NCBI RefSeq assembly: GCF_026262505.1
Contig: NC_067208.1
Coordinates: 124,001 to 188,000 of the forward strand
Length of the DNA stretch: 64,000 nt
Source of the DNA: Trichomonas vaginalis G3
Taxonomy: Eukaryota > Parabasalia > Trichomonadida > Trichomonadidae
Direction of reading: 5' to 3'
A program made the position numbers and the translations under genes. The notes under the pieces were generated by a model that was given only the letters and a program-made list of their open reading frames with translations, did not search any database and was not told where the DNA came from. Below, one piece after another: positions 23,040 through 35,055 of this stretch (the stretch's first letter is position 1; the number at the start of each line of letters is the position of its first letter).

Positions 23040-25210
23040 TTTAATTCTTTTCTTTTTTTTTTATTCTAAATGCTTAACCTATACATGATAGCATGTGTGT
23101 TTAAAAATACTTACAGTAATTACAACAAACAAACAAAAACTTTTATTCTAAAAAAAAAATATAACTAAATATTCTTTTTATAATCGTATCGAAATATCGT
23201 AAATCAAATATCTGCAAGTAGCTGTTTCTTCCTGCAATATGTAATGTGGATTTCGGAAGGGTAACGAGATGGAGAAATAAAGATATTGGATTTCACATCG
23301 AATTAATATGGTAAAATGTAATTTGCAGTCGATGTTTTACAATCGCCTTGGACAATTTCGCTTCTATTCATAGAGGATAAGGCCAAAGCATATAATATTG
23401 TATAATGTGGTATTTGATATAAATATTATCGTAAAACTAGTCCTAGTTGAGATTAGCAATTTAATTCTGTGTGAATGCCCGGTAATGATAATTTTGCGAT
23501 CGAAATTTTGATTTTAAAACGAGCATTTTGTAGGTAATATGAGAAATAAGCATGCATTAAGTAAGGAATTTGTGTTTGTTTTTATCTGATGAGGTAATGG
23601 AATTCATCAAAGTTGGAGACATTGCAAAAAATGAACTTGCGTAAGCTGAAAAAGAATTGTACTCATCTTTCCTAAATTAGTTGCTTTTGATTCAACAATG
23701 TAATATACCAAAAATAGATTTTTTCGGTTTTCTCTTCAAATAATTGAAAGAATGATACTATTATAGGTTTATTATATTATATAGCATATAATCATGCTAT
23801 AGCCGAAAATTATAAGTTTTGAGAAGATTGAATATAACACAAATAAATTTGAATGTAAGTTAAATTGCTTGTTGTTTTTAATAGCTATTTAATGAGAAAT
23901 CCAATATTGCAAAATTCAAATTGAATGATTGAAAGAACAGAAAAAGTCATTCTTTTCAATTTCGAATATGTTTCATTGTATTTATAATTATATGGCAAAT
24001 AAGATATTTAAACTTGATTTTTGAAGGAAAATTCACAAAATTGAATAAATTCAAATAATTTTTATTCAAAAATAAACTAGTTATTTAAGTTTACTACTAA
24101 TTATCTATTCAAACTACAAAGTTTGTAATTTAAAATATTTTGTGAGATCAGATTGAATTAATTCAAAGTTCTTTTCAATTAATATTAATGACCATATTAC
24201 GCATTTTCGAACATTCTAAACCAAATATATAAAAATGGGAGACGAATGTTAAATTTGCTAGACATGGGGGAGTTGTCTGCAAAGTTTTAGCTCTTATCTC
24301 TAACAAAAAATTAATTTTTAAAAAAATGACCGAATACGTTTCACAGCGAGAAAAAAATAAAAGGCAAGATAGAATTTTCTAGACATAAAGAAGTTGTCTA
24401 CCAAGTGTCAGCTGTTACTTCTTCTCAATACTGATATAAAATAAAAATCTTTATTATTTATTTAACCTTTATTGTTTCATTAAACTTCATTTATTTTATA
24501 TTATAGTTTTATTCTTTTAGCTACTTGTAAAATAATCTAATTTTATATCATCATTTTACCGGATTATTCTTCAGTACATCGATTGTGTATCTAAAATAAT
24601 ATCATTATCCTTATTCTGTTTTTTCCAAAATTCTTTTAAATAGGGTTGTTAGATTCCCGACGATAGGTGTCTTGGAAGATTTGCCTGGTGTCATCATAGA
24701 GTCTTTAAATCAAAAATTTTATTTTGGAGTTAGTTTTATTGATTTTTCAATAAAAAACATTTCTAAAACAATAAATTAAAACGATAAAATATTTATATTT
24801 TATATAAGGATCTTATATATTTAAAATAAATATCATTTTATTTTTTTCATTGGTGTCCGTCAAACCATAATACACTATTCAAAAATTCAATGTGTCTTGC
24901 GGTTTCAAAAGACACCTTCAAATTGAACGATAGCACAGACACTATTGAATTTTACCCATTTTATTTAGTTTTTACCCTTTTTATTTTTAAGAATTAATGA
25001 CTGAAACAGCCGTTTTGCTATGACCTCAATCACTTTTATTTATTATTTTAAATATTATTTAATTTTATTATTTGAATAGGCCAACTTATATTTGAGAAGC
25101 TCAATTTGAGACCACTTAATACATTGAAATATCATAAATATTGAAATATTAAAAAGTGTATTTCAAAATATTGAAATTATAAAAATTTATAATACTGAAA
25201 TTGAGACAAA
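23040..25210. other. Long AT-rich region with short diverged repeats
   Basis: No gene seen. Two diverged direct repeats (about 24259-24302 and 24380-24424) share the pattern AGACAT, AGTTGTCT, AAGT, AGCT; they may be relics of a repeat. Confidence 0.4.
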
Positions 25211-25815
25211 TTAAGGGTGCACACGAGAGGATCATGTAAACTTCAGAATTTAGAACCTTATTTTTAGGCATTATCTTGGCTACCTATTTCGGCTCGAAAA
25301 GCAAAAAATATCAAAAAATACAACTTGACTCCATTATGACCCTTTCATGGAGGTAGTTTTTATCCGCTAGTATTTTCCCTTTGAATCTCTTTACAATTCG
25401 CAATCAAATTCAAAACTCAGTAGAAGAAAGGAAGAATCGACTTACTACGGTTGTAATACGACTAAATACATATATTTAATTATTTTTATTTACATAATAA
25501 TTGTTTGAAGCTCATATTCCAACAAATTTTTAAATAAAAACATTAAAATGTTGAAAATGTTCATATATTTTAATAGGGTTTTGGCACTTTATTGAGGAAT
25601 TACTACATACATAGTCGAACTGAACTTGATATTTTGAAATTTAAATTATTTATCAAAATTAAAATTTAACTTGAAATTTATAATTATTTAGTCATACTTT
25701 GCATAATTCTAAGTAGATTTTGTAAAAAATCAAGAAAGAAAAATTTTCACGTGCTTTATTTTTTCTTTTTTATAATAATACATATTATTATATAATTAAC
25801 ATATTCATAATGTTT
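25211..25815 (-). mobile_element. Truncated copy of the TTAA-flanked element
   Basis: About 600 bp nearly identical, in inverse orientation, to the right part of the element at 35834-36881. The outer end reads TTAAGGGTGCAC at 25211-25222. Homology stops about 25815, a few bases before a palindromic element begins at 25818-25823. Non-coding. Confidence 0.8.
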
Positions 25816-25822
25816 TCTAATA

Positions 25823-27069
25823 AACAGAAATTCATCAAAAGTGGCAGCTCTCAATTTTTTGACATTTGTAAATTCTAAATTGAATGAGAAAAATGAAATA
25901 ATACTAAGCATAATACAATATTCTAGATTTAATTATAATTAGGAAAAGTTAGTTTTGAGAGTACTTTTCATAGGCATATAGAATGAAATCTTCTGAAAAA
26001 TAATATCACATAAACTCATATTATTTTCTAATATATAACTATTTTATATAAAAATCAAATTCAATGATCTTAAAAGCGAAGGATAAACCTCAAAATTTAC
26101 GAATATAATGAGTGGGAATATAATGCTTATCTATCATAAAACCATATGAAATATCAATTTTTGCTTTACGCCTAATTTTTGACGACAATTAGCAAAAAAT
26201 GTTAAATGTTAACACTCAGTCCATTTGAATATGAAAAATAAAATTGACTTTGATTAAATGTTTTTATTTATCATGCAATTCTTCTTGCGACCAAAGATTT
26301 GAATAAAAGTTCAAAAAATAAGATAGCTTAAAAAATAATATACGGTAGCGTTTACTAATAGATGAATAGTATATAAATTCTATTAAAATGGATTTGATCC
26401 AAAAAAATATAAAACCAAAAATAATTGTTATAATTTAAATGAAGAAGTAATTTAAAACGATTTTTTTATGATCAAATTTTATATATTTTTTGGATCAAAT
26501 CCATTTTAATAGAATTTATATACTATTCATCTATTAGTAAACACTACCGTATATTATTTTTTAAGCTATCTTATTTTTTGAACTTTTATTCAAAACTTTG
26601 GTCGCAAGAAGAATTGCATGATAAATAAAAACATTTAATCAAAGTCAATTTTATTTTTCATATTCAAATGGACTGAGTGTTAACATTTAACATTTTTTGC
26701 TAATTGTCGTCAAAAATTAGGCGTAAAGCAAAAATTGATATTTCATATGGTTTTATGATAGATAAGCATTATATTCCCACTCATTATATTCGTAAATTTT
26801 GAGGTTTATCCTTCGCTTTTAAGATCATTGAATTTGATTTTTATATAAAATAGTTATATATTAGAAAATAATATGAGTTTATGTGATATTATTTTTCAGA
26901 AGATTTCATTCTATATGCCTATGAAAAGTACTCTCAAAACTAACTTTTCCTAATTATAATTAAATCTAGAATATTGTATTATGCTTAGTATTATTTCATT
27001 TTTCTCATTCAATTTAGAATTTACAAATGTCAAAAAATTGAGAGCTGCCACTTTTGATGAATTTCTGTT
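25823..27069. mobile_element. 1.25-kb near-perfect palindrome (foldback element)
   Basis: Two arms of about 588 bp (25823 to about 26411, and about 26482-27069) are inverted copies with only a few differences (for example near 26293 and 26349), separated by about 70 bp of spacer. The ends read AACAGAAATTCATCAAAAGTG and are flanked by TA on both sides. This is a non-coding foldback/MITE-like element; TA flanks fit a Tc1/mariner-type target but are not proof, because the flanking bases are themselves palindromic. Near-identity of the arms suggests recent origin or arm-to-arm conversion. Confidence 0.88.
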
Positions 27070-27911
27070 TATTACAATAGTATGAATATCAGCTATTATA
27101 TATTTAAAAGGAAACTCAAAAATCTCAAAAATTACTGATAAAAAATTTTCAATATTTTTGAATGTTTTTTATCTCTTTTTTTCAGGCAAAAGTTAGAACA
27201 TAACTTCGGATCTTGAGAAAAATGAAAAACAAAAATTACATAAAAAAAGAAAAATTTTATCTAATTTGTTTTTTTGGACCGAATAAGTAATTTTATTGAA
27301 TTTCAATACGACACATAGATTTTATTATTAGTAATAAATATAATGGTTTACTATTAACAAGGAACCTAAACTAATGAAAATTTGATTTCAAATATTGTAT
27401 ATGATTATCATAGATTACCAAAATATATTGCTATTTATGAGGATATAATATTGATTATTAGTAAATCGTATAAATTTAATAAATATACCATGAATATTGA
27501 ATGAATTTCTTGATTCATAGGGGTAAAACGCGCTTTTATATGATTTAGACAGAGAATTTATGAGATGTAAATAACACAATAAAGGTTTATATTGAATACT
27601 TTCTAAAAATAAATCGAAATTATAAAAAACAATACATTTATTCATTGAAACTACTTGGACAAATATGAAACAAGCATTCAGGCAATACTTTTGAGACTTC
27701 AACGCATCTGATAATTTTTATATAACTTCACCTCTTATGCTTAGAGTGGAGGTATTGAGATCGTATAAGTATAGATGAGCTCACATTCAGATATGATGTG
27801 TGAACTTCTGTTTTCACTGCAATTTTGAATCAGAATAAACTCAAAACAAGAATAAAATGATATACTCACTTCTAAATGTGTTCGAGATTTAAAGTTGTAT
27901 GAATAAAACGA

Positions 27912-27958
27912 TTCATCTTTCGAAGCCTCCCATTTAATGAGAGACTTCGAAAGATGAA
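27912..27958. repeat. Hairpin, 14-bp perfect stem
   Basis: TTCATCTTTCGAAG at 27912-27925 with its exact complement at 27945-27958. The inner part (CCTCCCAT ... ATGAGAGA) resembles the loop side of the hairpin at 50691-50747, so the two may belong to one family. Confidence 0.7.
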
Positions 27959-28394
27959 ATGTATTCATGTAGATGAAATACTATATATGACCATGTGTGA
28001 TACTAAAGATATCAAAATGTTCATTTTTAAGTGCAATAGAAGGGTTATCTCTCGTAAAATCTCAATTTAAGGAAGATTGAGAAAGAACTCCTTTCCTAAG
28101 TAGATAGTGTGTGGTTTCTGTCTTTTGGTTTGATCAGGAACTATGAAATTAAGTCGGACAGAAAGAAGTTCTTTCCAAAACAGACTCCAATGAGTTGTTC
28201 GAAAAGAACTTCCTTCTGTATATGGATAATTGTAGTTACGCACTGAAGTATGTGATTGTGATGATGGAGTTCTCGATAAATCTAAAATCGGATTAAGATT
28301 AATTGAAAACTCAAGTAATTCTTTGAAATCTTGTGTTGTCTGGCACTATAATAACCAAAGAATGAGAATATTATGTTGAATGATGAGTACGTGT

Positions 28395-28412
28395 GCTCGG
28401 CATTCGCCGAGC
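28395..28412. repeat. Short hairpin GCTCGGC-ATTC-GCCGAGC
   Basis: 7-bp stem, 4-nt loop, followed directly by GAATTGA. A sister hairpin at 38293-38310 keeps stem, loop length and the trailing GAATTGA with one paired base change. Confidence 0.55.
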
Positions 28413-30752
28413 GAATTGAGTTTAACGTACTATGAAAAGTGACAAATTTGGGCTTTTTTTCCTAGGTTATGATCTCTTCCTTTCTGCTCAATACGACAGA
28501 AATGAAAGAATGAATTTGTACTCCTAATTGATTACTACAATCTGTATCTATCTTTAACATAGAATTAGCTGCATTGTGATTTATACTCAAGAATTATTCA
28601 ATTTAAGATCAACCTCGTAAATTTTAATCATATTGCACCAATACTCCTACGTTGAGATAAGAACATGATTATACATACCAAAGCCCCATATTAAAAATCA
28701 AAATTTAGCACCTCCATTATGCAACCACATTATTCGTCGCAAATAAGTATATTTACGCATATTATGATGCATATTCACACAACTCGTATACATGAGAATA
28801 TTAAAATCAGACAAAATTATTGCAATAAGGAAAAAAAAACAACTTTATTATATATGTTAGTAATGAATTACAAATATTTCTACAAAGAATGCTCAATACT
28901 TCATATAATCTTCGAATATTTCTTATTACAAGTTAATACATTTTGACTCGAACATGATAAACAAAAGCTGACACGCTGATTACTACATTTATGAAAATAT
29001 AGTACGTTTCCATTCATCTGTTTACGTGTTTTTTGTTGGAATAAAATCATTTTTTTTTTCTTTCATGAAATAAGAATTTTGCTGCGAAAGCAATATCTCT
29101 AACAATAATTAATACATTACGTCAACTCTGGAATGAGTATTTATCAAATATGATATCAAAATCAAAAATTAGTTGTTTTTTATGAGTAAAAACGATGTAA
29201 ATTGATTATTTGACTAATTATCAAATACTTTGATTTTCCAAATTTTTTTCGAAATTGATTTTTTCATGTGAAAATTCAAATTGTTTAATTTCATTTTTGA
29301 ATTTTTGAATTTTTTTTGGAATTTTGAGTTGATCAATTCAGCAGAATTGATAATGCTATTGCTTTAGGGCATACCACAAGGTGATGAATAAAAGGTGAAC
29401 ATTAACAAATTATTTTAAATCACAAATATCATCCTCATCAACTTTAATTCTAAAAAGAACTGTACTGAATTATGAAAATGCATGATTTACATTATTAAAA
29501 TCTTTGAATGAAAATAGTACAAGATAAGTTTTTATTCATTTTTAATTAGATTTAAACGAAAAACTACTCCATATTAAAATTTAAGTCGAGAAATCGTATT
29601 TTGTTCTTATTTGTTAGCATTTTGTAGACACTCTAATCTTGAATTAATTTGTTACATGATATTATTAACAAATTTAACCGAAAAAATATGTTAATATGGA
29701 ATAAACCATGATTATATAAGCTATCAATGCTATATATACATATGTAAAAGATTCATATTAACTCAATTAACAAAAATGATAGATTTTCATAAAGGTTCAA
29801 TCTAGGTTCGTCCGAAAATTTTGATTTTTATATAGAAGACATAGTTTCATATACATAATTAAATTTTCAAACAAATTTGATCATACCATTTATTAAGCAG
29901 GATAGTATATTAATTACTATCAGTATAAAAATATAAAAATGATTATATTTAATTATTGCATAATTTAGTCAAAGAGTTATAAGCCTCAAGTGATTGTTAT
30001 CACCTTCAATGCACGTATACTTTATTGATTCATAGATATTTAATCTATGTTTGACATGTTGTTGTCGTCATTCGTTTTGTTCCCATTCTTCCTAAGTTAG
30101 AATTAGAGAATACACCATCCACATCATCTAATTTGGTCCTCAGCGATAGATTGGTTCATTTTGGAGGAGTCCCATCAGACAGTTTTCGAGCACCAAATAT
30201 CAAATTTTAATGTATACAAATCTTTAGTGATTTATCTCTTTTATGATGAGTAAAAGGTTTCTGCTCATCAACATTTGATTTCCGACATATATGATTTCTA
30301 ATTGCAATTATTTACTTTCTTTTTATAATCTAACTCTGTGACTCATACCATAAATTAATTATTGGAAAGTGTCAATATGTTTGGCACAACGCATGGCGGA
30401 AGATACCAAACCATGCAGGGAATATGATACGTTTAAGATCTCCGAACTTTTTTTCCAAAAATTTTCTATCGTTGCCCTACCTCTCCGCTAAATAAATTTG
30501 TCATTCAAAGTTAATTTTTGACAATAACCCTTGTCAATTCGAACTTATCATACACAGATTGACCATTATTTTAAAAATTTTATGTTGATTTTGATAATTT
30601 GTAAACTTGTATTTCTATATATGTATATAATAATTAGCATAAATTTGATCATTGATCGCATTAAGTTCTCAAAAATTGAAACTATAATGCAATCAAATTT
30701 CATCAGAAAATTGATATTCAATTATTTTTTTTTTATCTAGTTCAGAAAAACA

Positions 30753-32003
30753 ATGGAAGGATGGCTAATTAAACGATCTGGTCTACCGCATATCTGGCAT
30801 CGTAGATATTGTGTAATCAAAGATGATGGCTTCTTTATCTATCTTGATGAATCAAAGACAAAATTGACCAATTCATTCGTCATCACACCAAAATCACAGG
30901 TTTCGTTGATTGAAACCAGATGGAGAGTCGGATTCAAAATCACACAGCCAGAAGGAAAGATCTTTTCTTTTCAAGTAAAAGATAATAAAGATTTTCATAA
31001 TTGGCTCAGCCACATTCTTGTACTGTCAATCCCCGAGAATACGACCAAAATAAAAGAATACAAAATCATTTCAGAACTTGGACGTGGATTTTACGGTAAA
31101 GTTGTTTTGGCTCGTCATAAAGAGACCGGAAAGTTCTGCGCCATCAAATCAATCCACAAGAAGTCCCTCGTAGATATGGCAAAAGTTGATACGATCATGT
31201 CTGAACGTGAGATTTTGAAGACCACAAAATCACCGTTCATCGTGTCACTTTTATCGTCTTTCCAGACTCCATCGAAATTCTACTTAGTTTTAGAGTACGT
31301 TTCAGGTGGAGATCTTTTCCAGCACATGTCTAAGAGCAATGCGATTACTGTTGATCAAATTAAGCTTTATACTGCTGAAATCGCAACAGCATTGCAACAA
31401 TTACACAAAGAAAGGATTATTTACAGAGATCTTAAGCCAGAGAACATTCTTATTTGCGAAGATGGCCATATCAAGCTCACTGACTTCGGAATTTCCAAAA
31501 TGCTCGATTCCGATAAAGATACAACGAAAACTTTATGCGGAACATCAGAGTATTTAGCTCCAGAAGTCATCCAGGGCAAAGAATATACAGAAGCCATTGA
31601 TTGGTGGCAAGTCGGAATTCTTTTATATGAAATGTTCGCAGGAAGGACGCCATTTGAGGATCCAAATAGAACGACATTGTACTCAAACATCCTCAATAAG
31701 AATCCAAACTACTTCCCAATCACTGATGAAAACACAAGAACATTAATCGCTTCTCTTCTTAAGAAAGACCCAACAAAACGTGCAGGCTACAATGAAATAA
31801 GGAACTCTAAGTTCTTTGAAGGTTTTAATTGGACAGAACTTGATAAAAGAACCTCATATGTTCTTCCAAAGAGCGTAAGCAGCAGTGATGGTCTTAACAA
31901 CCTTGATAAGATACAAACATCAGAAGCTGAAGATTCGGACGCTCCTCCTGTCCTTCAGAAGTTTGGAGATTTTGAATATACAAATCCAGAATTTGATGTT
32001 TAA
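30753..32003 (+). CDS. PH-domain AGC protein kinase (Akt/PKB-like)
   Basis: 416 residues. An N-terminal PH domain (about 1-95: GWLIKRSGLPHIWHRRYCVI to FHNWLSHI) should bind phosphoinositides and bring the kinase to membranes. The Ser/Thr kinase domain (about 105-360) has GRGFYGKV, the ATP lysine in FCAIKSI, catalytic loop YRDLKPEN, DFG, and activation loop TKTLCGTSEYLAPE with the usual PDK1-site Thr. The C-terminal tail has a hydrophobic motif FGDFEYTNPEF where the phosphorylated Ser/Thr is replaced by Glu, as in atypical PKC. The domain order matches Akt. Intact. The ATG at the start of MEGWLI is well placed at the PH domain. Confidence 0.92.
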   Translation: MEGWLIKRSGLPHIWHRRYCVIKDDGFFIYLDESKTKLTNSFVITPKSQVSLIETRWRVGFKITQPEGKIFSFQVKDNKDFHNWLSHILVLSIPENTTKIKEYKIISELGRGFYGKVVLARHKETGKFCAIKSIHKKSLVDMAKVDTIMSEREILKTTKSPFIVSLLSSFQTPSKFYLVLEYVSGGDLFQHMSKSNAITVDQIKLYTAEIATALQQLHKERIIYRDLKPENILICEDGHIKLTDFGISKMLDSDKDTTKTLCGTSEYLAPEVIQGKEYTEAIDWWQVGILLYEMFAGRTPFEDPNRTTLYSNILNKNPNYFPITDENTRTLIASLLKKDPTKRAGYNEIRNSKFFEGFNWTELDKRTSYVLPKSVSSSDGLNNLDKIQTSEAEDSDAPPVLQKFGDFEYTNPEFDV

Positions 32004-32389
32004 TATTTTTATTTATTTCATGAATAAAGCTTCTTATTTTAGTGTTCTATTATTTTAATATAGCATAATTACACATAAATTTATGATCAGAAAAGAAATT
32101 TCTTATCTTTTTTTATTTTTAAACCTTTCATGATTCAACTCTTATCATTGTCTTACAGAAAATATCACAATCATGTGTTGATCCTTAAAACAACGATTTT
32201 TGGGTGTTCGGGAACTGTACGATTAACGAGTGGATAAATTATTTCCACCAGGTTTTCTTGCGATAGTTTTAATACATGATTAATAATAAATTAAAAAATG
32301 AAGGGGATCTTTAGAAAAAAAAACAAGTCAAAAATTATTCAGGTACAAACAATCACTGAAATATTGGGTAGAATATAATTCTAAGATCA
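32004..32389. other. Intergenic region
   Basis: AT-rich, lies between two convergent genes. Nothing recognised. Confidence 0.4.
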
Positions 32390-32797
32390 TTATATGGGTA
32401 CTGGCATAACAATTGTTGGTATTGGCGGAGATGACTTCGTGTTTATCAGCTCGGGTGGACTAAGGTTATAAGCCCACGAATCTTTAATCATTAAGGTAAA
32501 TTCTAGTGGGTCATAGAGTTTTCCACTATGTAACTGGGATGATAACAAATTCATAAAATCTGTTTTATCTGTAGGGTCGTCAACCTTCTTAGGAAGTAGA
32601 GAATTATCTATTATAGGTAATGGGAGTTCTATAATTGGTTTTGGTATGGGCCTGCTAATACTCTTCATGGATAATTCTTTTCTAGGTTTCTTTCTTCTAA
32701 TACCATTGAAGACGGGGAACCCCCTCTCAGTGCATTCTACAACTTGCTCGTATGCAGTCCCTTCGTCTATTATGAACCTCCTAATTTGCTTGTTCAT
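32390..32797 (-). CDS. Hypothetical protein, Pro-rich
   Basis: 135 residues from ATG (MNKQIRRFIIDEGTAYEQVV). Basic start, then a Pro/Ile-rich middle (RPIPKPIIELPLPIID), a helical patch (FMNLLSSQLHSGKLYDPLEF) and a Pro-rich end. The composition is protein-like and contrasts with the flanking DNA. I do not recognise the family and propose no function. No signal peptide or membrane segment. Convergent with the upstream kinase gene. Confidence 0.55.
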   Translation of the reverse strand: MNKQIRRFIIDEGTAYEQVVECTERGFPVFNGIRRKKPRKELSMKSISRPIPKPIIELPLPIIDNSLLPKKVDDPTDKTDFMNLLSSQLHSGKLYDPLEFTLMIKDSWAYNLSPPELINTKSSPPIPTIVMPVPI

Positions 32798-34040
32798 TTT
32801 TATTTTTGAAACTATTGAAAATTTTTTGAATATTTTGACTTGAATTTAAAATTTTATTTCTCTCACTTCACGATCTAACTAAATTCTTAAATTACTCTCA
32901 GAAAGTGTTGAATTTCTGATAAACGTTTTATCATCCTTTTTTTCACTGGATAAGTCAAATCCATTGCATATCGGGGTTTTAAGCTTTTTGGAACTCATCT
33001 TTACATCTGGACTGCCAGGAATCGAATCGATTGTGTTCTTTTTTCAACTTGTCGTTTTGAAAATTTTTTGACTATTTTTGGTATTTAGTATATATTCATG
33101 TTACTCACCTAGAACTTAATAAGACCAATGGTGATTGAAAGCTTAACGATTAACTTTTTTTGAAAAAAGAATTTATTTTGTAAAAATTCATCATCAATAT
33201 GATATATCCATATTGATTTATTTTACTTGCATTTTTTCTTTGGTCTCGTGTAAATTTTTCAATAACTTCTTTTTTTGAAATAAAATGATATTTCCATCTG
33301 ATATTTCACTGGATATTAAATAAAATTGGTACTGAAATGGATATTGGAGCTAGTTTTTAATTCTTTGATAATGTCGTTGAATTCTTTCGAAGATTGAATA
33401 GACAGTGATGAATTTCATGAATATATATAGGAGATATCACAGCATTTCAAGCGGTCATTATTTGGTTTTTCAATTCTCCCTGCGTGGCATTCTTTAAAAT
33501 GGACTTTTAATGAAGTAAATTCAAGTTTTGAGAAGATCAATGAAAATTGTTAAGTGGTAAACACCATATTTTTGAGGCAGCTCATTAAATTAGATATCAC
33601 AGATTGATATTATGCTTAAAGGAAGCATAAAATTCAGTAGTCAGAAATTCGAGTTTTGACTTTCTACTTCATCATTGACTTTTATTCAATTTTTTTTTCT
33701 TTTTGAGATTTGGATGTATCTTGGAAATTATTATTAATGACCGATAGGCACGATATGCAATTCAATGTTATCATTTTCCATTTCAAAGTGTTTTCATTTT
33801 TTCTGAGGTCAATGACTTTATTGTTTTTTTTCAGCACTTTTTTCCTTCGCAAGAAAACCCTCATACCCGAGGCCTCATCCTGCGCTCATGGCACCCTTTA
33901 TTTGTTTTTTTCAAAAATGTTTATATATAGTTTATTATTATGTTTTATTTCATATATCATTCTTACTACAATTTTTGGTAGAAAAATTACTTGTATTTAA
34001 GACATATATTACTGTTTAATCTTCATTTGATGAATATTTT
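32798..34040. other. Intergenic region
   Basis: 1.2 kb, AT-rich, no supported gene or repeat. Confidence 0.4.
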
Positions 34041-35042
34041 TCACTCATTAAGATGGCGAAGGGCGATTTCTTTCTCCTTGAAGAGATCATCCTCTGTGAA
34101 AGCAAGTTTCTCCTTGAGCCAGTCGTTGATCTTGTAACCATCAACAACATGAATGTGGCCCTCTTTGTCAACCTTGCATGGGAATGAGAAGACAACACCT
34201 GGTTTGATGCCATAGCTGTTTCCTTCTGGAACTGGAATACCAAGGCTTAAAACTTCGTTTTCCTTGGTTCCGAAAAGCCAAGCCTTCATGTGCATGATAG
34301 CAGCTCTTGTTGGGCTTGCAGCACTTGTGAAACCTCTGTGTTCGAGGATATCCCAAGCTCTGTGGCTGATGAACTTGAAGAAAGTATCATACATATACTT
34401 TTCATCGAGGACATCTGAAACTTTTTGTGTTTTGCCATCCTTTGTGAATGTTGCGTTTGTTAAATCAGCAACCATTGATTCGCCATGGTTACCCCAAACA
34501 ATGATGTCATGGACATCTTCAATTGAAACACCAAGCTTGTGGGCGACTTCGTAATAGGCTCTGTTGTGATCTAACATGGATAAACTTGAGAAGTTTTCTG
34601 GCTTCAAGTTCTTTGCATGCAACATTGCTATTTCGCAGTTTGTGTTATCTGGATTACCGATAACAAGAACCTTGACTGTTGGTTTAGCGTATTGTGAAAG
34701 GTATTCGCCAGTGTTCTTGAAGATAACACTGTTTGAGCTGATAAGATCTGAGCGAACTTGACCTGGCTTAAGTGGCATTGATGCAACTAAGAAAGCGCAA
34801 TCAATATCTTTGAATGCTTTCTCTGGTTCTGTTGTAGCAACAATACCCGAAAGGTGCTGGAAGGCACCATCTTCAAGCTCCATAACTAAAGCTTTCAATC
34901 TGTTTTCTGCAACAGGGATATCAAAGAGGTGGAGAACAACTGGTCTGTTTCCATACAATTCACCGCTTGCAATCCAATTGGAGAGAACGTATCCGATCTG
35001 TCCTGCTGCGCCAGTGATAAGAACATGTGCTGGAGATGTCAT
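34041..35042 (-). CDS. LDH: Lactate dehydrogenase of the malate-dehydrogenase type
   Basis: Cytosolic NAD-dependent enzyme, 333 residues. It has the Rossmann start ITGAAGQIGYVL, the NAD-binding Asp41, VLVIGNPDNTNC, the catalytic pair around LDHNRAYYEVA and IIVWGNHGESMV (His), and the substrate loop VASMPLKPGQVRSDL. By count the residue after MP is Leu91. In trichomonads this position separates lactate dehydrogenase (Leu) from its malate dehydrogenase ancestor (Arg), as shown in Trichomonas vaginalis. I therefore call LDH; the overall fold and sequence remain closest to cytosolic MDH. Role: pyruvate to lactate, regenerating NAD+ in fermentation. An initiator-like TCATTTTTA precedes the ATG by about 4-12 nt. 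Intact, G/C-richer codons as expected for high expression. Confidence 0.92.
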   Translation of the reverse strand: MTSPAHVLITGAAGQIGYVLSNWIASGELYGNRPVVLHLFDIPVAENRLKALVMELEDGAFQHLSGIVATTEPEKAFKDIDCAFLVASMPLKPGQVRSDLISSNSVIFKNTGEYLSQYAKPTVKVLVIGNPDNTNCEIAMLHAKNLKPENFSSLSMLDHNRAYYEVAHKLGVSIEDVHDIIVWGNHGESMVADLTNATFTKDGKTQKVSDVLDEKYMYDTFFKFISHRAWDILEHRGFTSAASPTRAAIMHMKAWLFGTKENEVLSLGIPVPEGNSYGIKPGVVFSFPCKVDKEGHIHVVDGYKINDWLKEKLAFTEDDLFKEKEIALRHLNE

Positions 35043-35055
35043 TATCTAAAAATGA
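35043..35055 (-). promoter_or_regulatory. Initiator-like element of LDH
   Basis: Minus-strand TCATTTTTAGATA sits directly before the ATG. It fits the trichomonad initiator (TCA, pyrimidine, T/A). The same TCATTTTTA occurs at the same distance before the Hsp20 gene. Confidence 0.6.

Larger units (their letters stand above)
27077..30752. other. Long gene-poor region
   Basis: 3.7 kb of AT-rich DNA. A 14-bp perfect hairpin lies at 27912-27958 and a 7-bp hairpin with 4-nt loop at 28395-28412 (listed separately). Short open frames here show no protein-like features. No gene is supported. Confidence 0.45.

Noticed and set aside
27415-28946. Several 70-95-codon open frames
   Set aside because: Low-complexity Phe/Ile/Tyr-rich translations typical of random AT-rich sequence; no start context.
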